DNA of 30,620 nt from CAZWRV01 sp964636325 (GTDB lineage: Bacteria; Verrucomicrobiota; Lentisphaeria; Victivallales; GWF2-50-93): assembly GCA_964636325.1 (NCBI GenBank), contig CAZWRV010000081.1, forward strand, positions 1 through 30,620. The letters run 5' to 3'. The notes beneath the pieces were generated by a model. The model did not search any database, was not told the DNA's origin, and saw only the letters and a list, made by a program, of their open reading frames with translations. Position numbers and translations under genes: made by a program. The stretch's first letter is position 1, and each line of letters begins with the position of its first letter. Below are positions 1 to 7,785 of this stretch, piece by piece.

Positions 1-42
1 GGGGACTTGCACCCCTCTATGATGTGCGCCCCACGGGCGCAC
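1..42 (-). mobile_element. Group II intron, 5' end (partial, runs off left edge)
   Basis: Read on the minus strand from base 42, the sequence opens with GTGCGCCC, which pairs with GGGCGCAC a few bases on. It continues with ATAGAGGGGTGCAAGTCCCC. This order (GTGYGCCC start, closing stem, then a GGTGMAAGTCC block) is the conserved 5' end of domain I in bacterial group II introns, and it resembles the Oceanobacillus class C intron as I remember it. The rest of the ribozyme and any reverse transcriptase/maturase would lie left of the window. The upstream exon ends three bases after a strong hairpin (46-67), which fits class C introns, known to insert just downstream of terminator-like hairpins. 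Only 42 bases are visible, so the class is inferred. Confidence 0.72.
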
Positions 43-45
43 TAG

Positions 46-67
46 TTTGCGCGCGGCGCGCGCAAGC
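46..67. repeat. 22-bp hairpin repeat, copy 1 (intron-side)
   Basis: TTTGCGCGCGGCGCGCGC plus AAGC. Nine base pairs close around a single central G (stem TTGCGCGCG/CGCGCGCAA). It is identical in all 22 bases to the copy at 105-126. The group II intron begins three bases beyond it on the minus strand. Confidence 0.85.
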
Positions 68-104
68 AACATAACACAGCATTACTCGTATGCGGAGTTT
101 GCCC

Positions 105-126
105 TTTGCGCGCGGCGCGCGCAAGC
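105..126. repeat. 22-bp hairpin repeat, copy 2
   Basis: Exact direct repeat of 46-67, offset by 59 bases, with the same 9-bp GC-rich stem. No intron follows this copy, so it could be an unoccupied duplicate of the insertion hairpin. Confidence 0.85.
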
Positions 127-129
127 TAC

Positions 130-395
130 CTGCGCGCCACAAGGGCGCCTTTTTCCCGCAGGGAAAAACCTAGAGGCTTTCACCCAATGAGTGAAAGCCA
201 GTTTCGGCATATTTTCAACCCGGGAGGGTTGGCCGCATTCGCCATATCTACTTCGTTAGCTTCAACTTGCAGTGGTCACCACAGCTGCGTCTTGCCGCCT
301 GGTAGCTACGGCAAATGCGGCCGACTGCGGCTATTAGGTTGAAAGCCTTTCAGTTTCTACTTTTTAGCAGACGGCGGGAGGAGTGTCAACCGCGG
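130..395 (-). other. Structured non-coding region, possible IS200/IS605 (tnpB 3' end / omega-RNA) remnant
   Basis: This stretch between the pump gene and the intron has many exact stems: TTTTTCCC/GGGAAAAA (150-168), GGCTTTCAC/GTGAAAGCC (175-199), CAACCC/GGGTTG (216-231), and a long-range 12-of-13 stem joining 231-243 to 310-322. The plus strand ends with GGGAGGAGTGTCAA (376-389), which resembles the subterminal sequence of many IS200/IS605 elements. On the minus strand a short open frame (about 345-245) ends in CGDHCKLKLTK followed by a stop, reminiscent of a TnpB C-terminus. If so, this is an internally deleted element that kept its guide-RNA-like end. The structure is visible; the family assignment is from memory and weak. 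A plus-strand ORF at 106-342 crosses the stems and looks spurious. Confidence 0.33.
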
Positions 396-3300
396 TCATT
401 CGACCGTCTTCATCCTGGACTTGAACCATGTCTGTATCTTCTCCATCCAGACGTAGAAGACGGGGGTGGCGTAGAGCGTGAGTACCTGGGAGAAGATGAT
501 TCCGCCGACGACGGTGACGCCGAGGGGCTGCCTGGCCTCGCATCCGAGGCCGGTGCCGATGGCCAGCGGGATGCCGGCCATGAGGGCGGTGAGGGAGGTC
601 ATCATGATGGGCCTGAACCTGAGGACCGAGGCCTGGACGATGGCGTCCTCGGGCGACATCCCCTCCTTCCTGGCGCCTATCGCGAAGTCCACCATCATGA
701 TTCCGTTCTTCTTCACGATTCCGACCAGCATTATGAGGCCGATGAAGGCGTAGATGGATAGGTCAATCTTGAGGAGCCAGAGGGCGAAGAGAGCGCCGAA
801 TCCGGCGAACGGCAGGGCGGTGAGGATCGTGAGCGGATGTATGAAGCTCTCGTATAGGATGCCGAGGACCATGTAGATAATGAAGATGGTCAGGATCAGC
901 AGGAGGTTCATGCCCTGCATTGACTTTTGGAACGCCTGCGCCACGCCCTGGAAGGAGCCCGAGACTCCGGGCGGGAACAGCGGTCCGAGATCTCGTTCGA
1001 TGGCCTCTACAGCCTGGCCGAGCGCGACGCCCGGCTTGAGGTTGAAGGATATCGTGACGGAGGGGAGCTGGCCTGTGTGGTTGACGGACTGGGGACCGGC
1101 AACCAGCTTCCACTTGACGAGCGTGTCCAGCGGCACAAGCTGCCCCGAATCGGATCTCGCATAGATGAGCGAAAGGGCCTCGGGCTTGCCCCTCTTCGAA
1201 GGCTCGATCTCGAGGAGGACCTTGTACTGGTCGTCCGGCGCGAATATCGAGCTGACCTGCCTGGTGCCGTATGCGCAGTAGAGGATGTTCTCGATCTGCT
1301 CGATGGAAATGCCGTGCTTGGACGCCTGGTCGCGGTCAATGTCTATGTCCACCTGCGGGGTCGAGATCTGCAGGTCGCTGGAGATGTCTATGAGCTCGGG
1401 GATTTCCGACATCCTGGCCTCCGCGGCCGGCGCGAACTTGTAGAGCACGTCGGTGTCCGGGCATGAAAGGGTATACTGGTACTGCGCCTTGCCGAAGCGG
1501 CCGCCGATCTGGATCGGTGGCGGATTCTGTATGAATACCCTGATGCCGGGGACGCCGGAAAGCTTCTTCCTCAGGTCGGTGATAATCGCGTCGGCCCCCC
1601 TCTTCCTTTCGCCCTTGGGCTTCAGGGTTAACATCATGTGCCCGGAGTTGCCTCCGCCGCATCGGGACATGAACGCCTCGACCTCGGGAACTTCCCTCTG
1701 TATGATTTCGACAAGCTTGTCCTGCCTTTCCATCATGGCCTGGAATCCGACGCCCTGCTCGGCCTCCGTGGAGATCATTATCCTGTTCTGGTCCTCGCTG
1801 GGGACGAAGCCCTTGGGTATCTGGGTGTAGAGCCAGCACATCGCGGCGATGACGGCCGCCGAGACTATGAAGGTGACCCACGTGTGCCGGACGCTCCATC
1901 TGAGAGTGGACCTGTAGGTTCCGACGAAGAAGTTCCAGACTCCGCCGTGCCCGGCCTCGGTCCTTTCCATGTCGTGCGCGATGCGCCTGCTCATGAACCT
2001 CGACGCCAGCATCGGGATCAGGCTAAGCGCGACGAGCCCCGACACGAGCACTGCCACGCCGATGGTCATCGCGAACTCGTTGAAAAGCCGGCCCACGACG
2101 CCGCCCATGAAGAGCACGGGTATGAAGACCGCCGACAGCGAAAGCGTCATGGATATTATGGTGAAGGCGATTTCGCCGGAGCCGTCGAGCGCGGCTTTCA
2201 TCGGGCTCTTGCCCATCTCGTAGTGGCGGAAGATGTTCTCGAGGGCGACTATCGCGTCGTCCACGACGAAGCCGAGCGACAGCGTCAGCGCCATCAGCGA
2301 CATGTTGTCGAAGCTGTAGCCCATGAGATACATTATCGAGAACGTGCCGAGCAGCGACAGAGGCAGCGAAAGGCTGGGTATGATGGTCGCGCGGACGTTC
2401 ATCAGGAATATGAATATGACGCCTACCACCAGGCACACCGTCAGCTTCATCGTGAACTTCACCTCCGACGCCGAGTTCCTGATGGTCATGGAGCGGTCGA
2501 AGAGGAGGTTCACCGACACGGACGACGGCACGGCCGCCTTTATGTCCGGGATGAGCGCCTTAACGTCCTCGGCCACCTTGACGGTGTTGACGCCGGGCTG
2601 CTTTTCGACGGCCAGGACTATGGCCGGCTGCCTGCTGTCGGCGGTGCAGTACCACGCGCCGGACTTGTCGTCCTCGACGCTGTCAATTGCAACGCCTATG
2701 TCGTTAAGCCTCACCGGGTTGCCGCCGCGCTTGGCGACTATGAGGCTGTTGTATTCCTTCGCCTGCATGAGCTGGCCCTTGGGCTGGATCGTGAAGGTCC
2801 TTGTCTTTCCGTCGAGGGTGCCGCCGGGCATGTTGACGTTGGCCTGGGCGATCGCCTTCTGGACCTCGTCCATGCCGAGCCCGATCGCGGAAAGGCTCTT
2901 CGGGTTGACCTGTATCCTCACCGCATACTTCTGGGATCCGAAGATGGAGACCTGCGCCACGCCTGGGATCATGGAGATCCTCGGCACTATGATGTTCTGA
3001 GCTATCCTGTCGATGTCGGACTGGCGGAGCGTGGGGCTGGAGAGGGCTATGAAGACAATCGGTGTGTCGGCAGGATTTATCTTCCTGTAGGACGGCGGCG
3101 CCGGCATGTCGGAAGGGAGCTGGCGCGTGGTTCTGGCGATCGATGACTGGACGTCCTGGGCCGCGGCGTCGATGTCCCGGTCCAATGCGAACTGCAGCGT
3201 TATGTTCACCCTCCCAAGCGAACTCGAGGAGGTCATCGACTCCAGGCCCGATATGGTGGAGAACTGCTTCTCAAGCGGCGTCGCGACCGCGGACGCCACC

Positions 3301-3473
3301 GTCTCGGGGCTCGCGCCGGGCAGGTTCGCCGACACCTGTATCACCGGATAGTCCACGTTCGGCAGGTCGCTGACTGGGATGAGCGGATAGCTAAGCGCGC
3401 CGAAAAGGAGGACGGCCGACGTCAGGAGCGTCGTCATGACCGGGCGCTTGATGAACGGGGCTGAGATATTCAT
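396..3473 (-). CDS. RND efflux pump inner-membrane subunit (HAE1, AcrB/MdtBC-like)
   Basis: This is a proton-driven inner-membrane exporter subunit that would form trimers and work with the membrane fusion protein encoded just upstream. At 1025 residues it matches the family length. The N-terminal helix starts at FIKRPVMTTLLTSAV, and the LIPVSDLPNVDYPVI region is typical of the family. The proton-relay residues of AcrB are present: D405-D406 in GFVVDDAIVALENI, and K922 in VGIVKKNGIMMVDF. Two large periplasmic loops follow helices 1 and 7, as expected. The SD is weak (GGAAA about 10 bases before ATG). The 203-base gap to the fusion-protein gene contains a hairpin repeat ending two bases before this start codon. 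Substrate cannot be predicted, and no outer-membrane TolC-type channel gene lies in the window. Confidence 0.95.
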   Translation of the reverse strand: MNISAPFIKRPVMTTLLTSAVLLFGALSYPLIPVSDLPNVDYPVIQVSANLPGASPETVASAVATPLEKQFSTISGLESMTSSSSLGRVNITLQFALDRDIDAAAQDVQSSIARTTRQLPSDMPAPPSYRKINPADTPIVFIALSSPTLRQSDIDRIAQNIIVPRISMIPGVAQVSIFGSQKYAVRIQVNPKSLSAIGLGMDEVQKAIAQANVNMPGGTLDGKTRTFTIQPKGQLMQAKEYNSLIVAKRGGNPVRLNDIGVAIDSVEDDKSGAWYCTADSRQPAIVLAVEKQPGVNTVKVAEDVKALIPDIKAAVPSSVSVNLLFDRSMTIRNSASEVKFTMKLTVCLVVGVIFIFLMNVRATIIPSLSLPLSLLGTFSIMYLMGYSFDNMSLMALTLSLGFVVDDAIVALENIFRHYEMGKSPMKAALDGSGEIAFTIISMTLSLSAVFIPVLFMGGVVGRLFNEFAMTIGVAVLVSGLVALSLIPMLASRFMSRRIAHDMERTEAGHGGVWNFFVGTYRSTLRWSVRHTWVTFIVSAAVIAAMCWLYTQIPKGFVPSEDQNRIMISTEAEQGVGFQAMMERQDKLVEIIQREVPEVEAFMSRCGGGNSGHMMLTLKPKGERKRGADAIITDLRKKLSGVPGIRVFIQNPPPIQIGGRFGKAQYQYTLSCPDTDVLYKFAPAAEARMSEIPELIDISSDLQISTPQVDIDIDRDQASKHGISIEQIENILYCAYGTRQVSSIFAPDDQYKVLLEIEPSKRGKPEALSLIYARSDSGQLVPLDTLVKWKLVAGPQSVNHTGQLPSVTISFNLKPGVALGQAVEAIERDLGPLFPPGVSGSFQGVAQAFQKSMQGMNLLLILTIFIIYMVLGILYESFIHPLTILTALPFAGFGALFALWLLKIDLSIYAFIGLIMLVGIVKKNGIMMVDFAIGARKEGMSPEDAIVQASVLRFRPIMMTSLTALMAGIPLAIGTGLGCEARQPLGVTVVGGIIFSQVLTLYATPVFYVWMEKIQTWFKSRMKTVE

Positions 3474-3474
3474 G

Positions 3475-3564
3475 TTTCAGATTTCCACTTATTACGCTGG
3501 CCTGGCGATAGACCGCATGAAGATCCCTTGCGCCCTATACATGGAACTGCGCCGGAAATCTGAA
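3475..3564. repeat. Hairpin repeat, diverged copy C of the 167-bp element
   Basis: It is bounded by a perfect 11-bp inverted repeat, TTCAGATTTCC (3476-3486) and GGAAATCTGAA (3554-3564). The same arms, at nearly the same spacing, occur inside the element at 15415-15581; beyond the arms GCGCCGGAAATCTGAACT and a following GAAAT are shared, while the loop differs. It lies in the 5' leader of the RND gene (minus strand), so the hairpin would be transcribed if the two pump genes are an operon. Confidence 0.6.
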
Positions 3565-3676
3565 CTTGAAATCCTCCCGGCGAATTTGAACCGGTCGCGT
3601 CTGACTGCAATCGACTGCAACCGGCCGCAGTCGAAAACGCAAGCTCAGAGAGCAAGGTTCCCGGCCATGCCATACC

Positions 3677-4885
3677 TCAGTTTTTTCCTTTTTCTCTGTC
3701 CGGACCGGACTTCTCCGCCTTCTTATCCTCGCCGGGGGCGAGTACCTGGACCTTCGCCCCGGGAACGAGCCTGAACTGTCCGGTAAGGACTACGGTCTCG
3801 CCGGGTTCAAGCCCCTTTGATACGGCGGAAAAGCCTGCGGCGTTGCGTTCGACCTCGACCTTCCTCAGCTCCACGGTGGAGTCCGGCTTCACCACGAATA
3901 TCTGCTGGCCGAGCTGGCCGAGCTGGATCGCGTCGGTGGGTATGGCGGTGTAGGTCTCTCCGACCGAAAGATCCACTACGACCTCCACAAACTGACCAGG
4001 CCAGAGCGCCTCGTCGGAATTCTGGAACAGCCCTTTCATCTTCACGGTGCCCGAGGCCTGGTTGACGGTGTTGTCGATGAAGCACAGCTCGCCCTTCGAT
4101 TCGACCTGCTCCTTCCCGGCATCAATCCTCGCCGCAAGCTCAAGCTTTTTTCCGCCCGCTATGAGCTTCTGGACGACCGGCAGAAGGCGTTCCGGCAGGG
4201 AGAAAGTCACATAGACGGGGGTGCTAGAGGCGATGTTGGCGATATTGTCGTCGGTCGCCTTGATGATGGAGCCCTCATGGATGAGGATGTCGCCCATGCG
4301 TCCGTCGAACGGCGCCTTGATCGTGCAGTATTCGACGTCGAGCTTCGCCTTTTCAAGGCTTGCCTCGTTGATCTTGACTGATCGCTTGAGGGATTCGGAG
4401 ACCGCCTTGGCCTTGAAGACCTCGTCCTCCGAGACGCCTGCGCTCTTCTTGAAAAGATCCTCCCTGAGTTTCGTCTGGCGCTCGGCGTCGGCGCAGAGAA
4501 CCGTGTCCCTTTCTAGATTGGCCTGGATCTGCTTGAGGTTCGCCTCATAAGGCCTTGAGTCTATACGCGCCAGGACGTCCCCTTTCTTCACCTTCTGACC
4601 GGGTGTGAACGCGATCTCCTGGACTCTCCCGCCGACCATCGAGTTTATATCCACGCTGGAAAAAGGCTCGACCGTCCCGAACGTGTCGAAGAGCCATGGG
4701 ATGTTCCGGGATTCGGACTTCACAACCGTTACAGGAACCGGCCCGCCCCCGCCGACCTTTCTGTCCTGCATCTCGTCCTTCTTGCCGCATCCGCCTGCCG
4801 CAGTAAGCAACGCCGCGGCAATGACTGCCGCCACACCTGTCTTCATAATTGATGAAAAAACTTCCCTAAGAATACCAGATTCCAT
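3677..4885 (-). CDS. RND membrane fusion protein (periplasmic adaptor, AcrA/MdtA-like)
   Basis: This adaptor links the RND pump to an outer-membrane channel. I place the start at 4885 (402 residues) because AGAGGT sits 7 bases upstream; an in-frame ATG at 5053 would add 56 residues with no family character. The N-terminus has a hydrophobic segment (about 15-32) ending AGGC at Cys33, a weak lipobox, so it is probably a lipoprotein. Then come the first lipoyl half (GRVQEIAFTPGQKVKKGDVL, about 86-105), an alpha-hairpin rich in K/E (about 114-184), the second lipoyl half (APFDGRMGDILIHEGSI, about 191-207) and beta-barrel/membrane-proximal domains. The C-terminus is lysine/glutamate-rich (EDKKAEKSGPDREKGKN). 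The RND subunit follows in the same direction 203 bases on, so co-transcription is likely. Confidence 0.93.
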   Translation of the reverse strand: MESGILREVFSSIMKTGVAAVIAAALLTAAGGCGKKDEMQDRKVGGGGPVPVTVVKSESRNIPWLFDTFGTVEPFSSVDINSMVGGRVQEIAFTPGQKVKKGDVLARIDSRPYEANLKQIQANLERDTVLCADAERQTKLREDLFKKSAGVSEDEVFKAKAVSESLKRSVKINEASLEKAKLDVEYCTIKAPFDGRMGDILIHEGSIIKATDDNIANIASSTPVYVTFSLPERLLPVVQKLIAGGKKLELAARIDAGKEQVESKGELCFIDNTVNQASGTVKMKGLFQNSDEALWPGQFVEVVVDLSVGETYTAIPTDAIQLGQLGQQIFVVKPDSTVELRKVEVERNAAGFSAVSKGLEPGETVVLTGQFRLVPGAKVQVLAPGEDKKAEKSGPDREKGKN

Positions 4886-4920
4886 TGATATACCTCTGAA
4901 AAATACAAGCGCAGTCCTGA

Positions 4921-4948
4921 AATCTAACAGGCGAAACAAATTTGACAA
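4921..4948 (-). promoter_or_regulatory. Candidate sigma70 promoter for the efflux genes
   Basis: On the minus strand TTGTCA (4948-4943) and TAGATT (4926-4921) are separated by 16 bases, matching the consensus boxes at 5 of 6 and 4 of 6 positions. The start codon at 4885 lies 35 bases downstream of the -10 box. No operator is obvious. Confidence 0.4.
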
Positions 4949-5227
4949 GACTGCGATTTCCGCAAAAACAACGGAGTTCCGGCATATTTTATTGTGCCTA
5001 TCCCGGGAAATGAATATCGAATATCCAACAGGGAATATCCCATGACCAAGCATTCATTCACTTCTTCGGCTGGATGTTGGGTGTTGAGTGTTGAGTGTTG
5101 GTGTCTTGTCTTTGCGCCGGCATAGGTTAAATTTCGCGCAAGGGCGGAATTCGCGAGGATATTTCCCGATATTGTTTTCCGCCTTTTCCAGCCGCCTCAT
5201 AAGTGCGGTCCGGAAAATCTGAAATTG
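4949..5227. other. Divergent intergenic region with stutter sequences
   Basis: This separates the efflux genes from glycogen phosphorylase. It contains near-repeated phrases: GAATATCGAATATCC then GGGAATATCC around 5010-5040, and GTTGGGTGTTGAGTG then TTGAGTGTTGG around 5084-5101. No convincing gene or terminator is visible. The leader just before 5228 includes CGGAAAATCTGAAATT, similar to the arm of the repeat family at 3554, 14886 and 15502. Confidence 0.5.
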
Positions 5228-5235
5228 GAGGAGCG

Positions 5236-7722
5236 ATGAGAGCAACGAGAAAGACGAAGGATCTGGAGGTTCCGCTGGTTCCGGCCGAGGTGACTGCCGA
5301 CTACATCAAAGACCAGTTCCTGCGGCATATTAAGCAGACATGCTGCAAGAAACTCGAGATTTCGACCGGCTTCGACAGGCTGATGAGCCTCTGCAACGTC
5401 ACGCGCGACCTCGCCTGCGACCGCTTCATCAGGACTCAGGGCGCATATTTGGACAGGGATGTCAAGCGCCTTTACTACCTCTCGCTGGAATTCCTAATCG
5501 GGCAGCTGCTGCGGTACAACCTCAACGCGCTGGGCATCCTCGACGTGTCCAGGAAGGCCCTGGAATCGCTGGGGATCGACCTGGACGAGCTTTGCGAGAT
5601 GGAGCCGGACGCCGGCCTGGGGAACGGCGGCCTCGGGCGTCTGGCCGCGTGCTTCCTCGAATCCATGGCATCGATGGAGATGCCCGGCTACGGCTACGGC
5701 CTCCGCTACGAGCACGGAATGTTCAGGCAGGAGATAGAGAACGGCTGGCAGAAGGAGAAGCCCGACGACTGGCTGAAGTTCGGAACCCCCTGGGAGTTCG
5801 TGCGCCCCGAATACACCGTCCCCATCCTCCTTTACGGCCACATCGAGAAGGTGAGGCTCCCAGACGGAAGAATGAAGGACGTCTGGCTCGACTGGCAGAT
5901 GATCGAGGGCGTCCCGTACGACATGGCCGTGGTCGGCACGGAAAACCGCACCGCCAACATCCTCAGGCTCTGGGCCTCCCGCGCGTGCGAGGGCTTCCGC
6001 ATCGACGTCTTCAACCGCGGCGAATACGTCAAGGCCGTCGAAAACGAGAACTGGGCCGAGACCGTCACGAAGGTCCTATACCCTTCCGACAACATCTACG
6101 CCGGCAAGGAGCTGCGCCTGGTCCAGGAATACTTCCTCGTCTCCTGCGCCGTAAGGGACATCGTCCGCCGCCACCTCAAGAACCACAGGAACCTCCTCGA
6201 CCTCCACAAGTTCAACGCGATACAGATGAACGACACGCACCCGTCCCTGGCCGTCGCCGAACTCATGGGGCACATGGTCTACGAGGCCGACATACCATGG
6301 GACACCGCCTGGGACATCACGGTGAACACCTTCGGCTACACCAACCACACCCTCCTCCCGGAGGCCCTGGAACGCTGGCCGGTCGACCTCATGCAGAAGG
6401 TCCTGCCGCGCCACCTCCAGGTCATCTACGACATCAACTACAGGTTCCTGCAGAGGGTGCAGCTGCGCTACCCCGGCGACAACGTCAAGGCCCGTTCCCT
6501 CTCGCTAATCGAGGAGGGCGACCGCAAGCAGGTGCGCATGGCCAACCTCGCAATCGTGGGAAGCCACTCCGTCAACGGCGTCTCCGCCCTCCACAGCGAG
6601 CTCATAAAAAGCCGCCTGGTTCCGGACTTCGCCGAGCTGGATCCGCAGAAGTTCAACAACAAGACCAACGGCATCAACCACCGCAGATGGCTCATACAGG
6701 CGAACCCGGAACTGGCCGGCGCGATAACCCGGCGCATCGGCCCCGGATGGAAAAAGGACCTCTTCCAGCTCAGAAGGCTCGAAGGATTCCTGGACGACGA
6801 AGGCTTCCTCGGCGAATTCGCCGCCATCAAGCGCCGCAACAAGGAAAGGCTCGCAAAACTGATACTTGACACCACCGGCGACGCGATATCCCCCGACTCC
6901 CTCTTCGACGTCCAGGTCAAGCGCCTTCACGAATACAAGCGCCAGCTCCTCAACGCGATGCACATTATCACCCTATACAACCGCATCAAGGACAACCCGT
7001 CCGCCGACATCGTCCCGAGGACCTTCCTCTTCGGGGCCAAGGCCGCCCCCAGCTACCACATCGCCAAACGCATCATCAAGCTGATCTGCACACTCGCGAA
7101 GTCCATCAACTCCGACCCCGACGTCGCAGGAAGGCTAAAGGTCGTATTCCTGCCGGACTACAGGGTCTCACTCGCCGAAAAGATCATGCCCGCCGCTGAC
7201 CTCTCGGAGCAGATATCCACCGCCGGGACGGAGGCGTCAGGAACCGGCAACATGAAGCTCATGATCAACGGCGCAATCACAATAGGCACATGGGACGGCG
7301 CCAACATCGAGATCGCGGAGGAGGTCGGCCCCGAAAACATATTCATCTTCGGGCACAGGGCCGAAGAGCTCGAAGAGCTCCGCCGCAACGGCTACAACCC
7401 CTCCGAATGGGCCGGTGGCGACCGGGAGCTCTCCAGAGTCCTAGACGCCATCGGAAACAACAGGTTCGACCCTGAAAATCCGGCGCTCTTCCAGGACATA
7501 ACCGACAACATGTTCAATTCCGGCGACCACTACTTCCATGTCGCCGACTACAGGATGTATCTGGAGGCCCAGCAGAAGGTCTCGGACCTCTACCGGGACA
7601 CCAAGGCATGGACGCGCAAGGCCATCCTCAATGTCGCAAGATCCGGCAAGTTCTCCAGCGACCGCACAATCCACGAATACGCGGAGGACATCTGGGGGAT
7701 AAAGCCCGTGCCGGCAAACTGA
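5236..7722 (+). CDS. glgP: Glycogen/starch phosphorylase (GT35)
   Basis: This PLP-dependent cytoplasmic enzyme removes terminal glucose from alpha-1,4-glucans as glucose-1-phosphate. The start at 5236 is supported by GGAGG (5228-5232) just upstream; an in-frame GTG at 5203 lacks an SD, so I use the ATG (828 residues, the family's normal size). Diagnostic blocks are YYLSLEFLIGQLLRYNL near the N-terminus, AGLGNGGLGRLAACFLES for substrate binding, and the PLP signature GTGNMKLMINGA with the Schiff-base lysine at about residue 674, followed by GTWDGANIEI. It ends with the usual IHEYAEDIWGI motif. It reads alone, divergent from the efflux genes, with a 63-base gap to the hydrolase gene. No synthase or branching enzyme is nearby, so the choice between glycogen and maltodextrin substrate is not decided. 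Confidence 0.97.
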   Translation: MRATRKTKDLEVPLVPAEVTADYIKDQFLRHIKQTCCKKLEISTGFDRLMSLCNVTRDLACDRFIRTQGAYLDRDVKRLYYLSLEFLIGQLLRYNLNALGILDVSRKALESLGIDLDELCEMEPDAGLGNGGLGRLAACFLESMASMEMPGYGYGLRYEHGMFRQEIENGWQKEKPDDWLKFGTPWEFVRPEYTVPILLYGHIEKVRLPDGRMKDVWLDWQMIEGVPYDMAVVGTENRTANILRLWASRACEGFRIDVFNRGEYVKAVENENWAETVTKVLYPSDNIYAGKELRLVQEYFLVSCAVRDIVRRHLKNHRNLLDLHKFNAIQMNDTHPSLAVAELMGHMVYEADIPWDTAWDITVNTFGYTNHTLLPEALERWPVDLMQKVLPRHLQVIYDINYRFLQRVQLRYPGDNVKARSLSLIEEGDRKQVRMANLAIVGSHSVNGVSALHSELIKSRLVPDFAELDPQKFNNKTNGINHRRWLIQANPELAGAITRRIGPGWKKDLFQLRRLEGFLDDEGFLGEFAAIKRRNKERLAKLILDTTGDAISPDSLFDVQVKRLHEYKRQLLNAMHIITLYNRIKDNPSADIVPRTFLFGAKAAPSYHIAKRIIKLICTLAKSINSDPDVAGRLKVVFLPDYRVSLAEKIMPAADLSEQISTAGTEASGTGNMKLMINGAITIGTWDGANIEIAEEVGPENIFIFGHRAEELEELRRNGYNPSEWAGGDRELSRVLDAIGNNRFDPENPALFQDITDNMFNSGDHYFHVADYRMYLEAQQKVSDLYRDTKAWTRKAILNVARSGKFSSDRTIHEYAEDIWGIKPVPAN

Positions 7723-7785
7723 GACTCCGGAGCAATTGTTTTTTATCCGACAGGCCTCGTCAGGCTTCGGGAGGTTTCGCCTTAT

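Noticed and set aside
1..20. tRNA 3' half (T-arm-like GGGGTGCAAGTCCCC on the minus strand)
   Set aside because: The T-loop consensus TTCRA is absent and no acceptor, D or anticodon arms fit. The surrounding order matches a group II intron 5' end better.
106..342. 78-residue plus-strand ORF
   Set aside because: It crosses the hairpin repeat and several stems, has no SD, and its composition follows the structured DNA.
1638..3146. 502-codon plus-strand frame antisense to the RND gene
   Set aside because: It is rich in His, Arg, Asp and Gly without motifs, as expected opposite a GC-rich gene; the minus strand encodes an unmistakable RND pump.
5340..6869. 509-codon frame inside glycogen phosphorylase
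   Set aside because: An Arg/Pro-rich out-of-frame shadow of a well-conserved gene.
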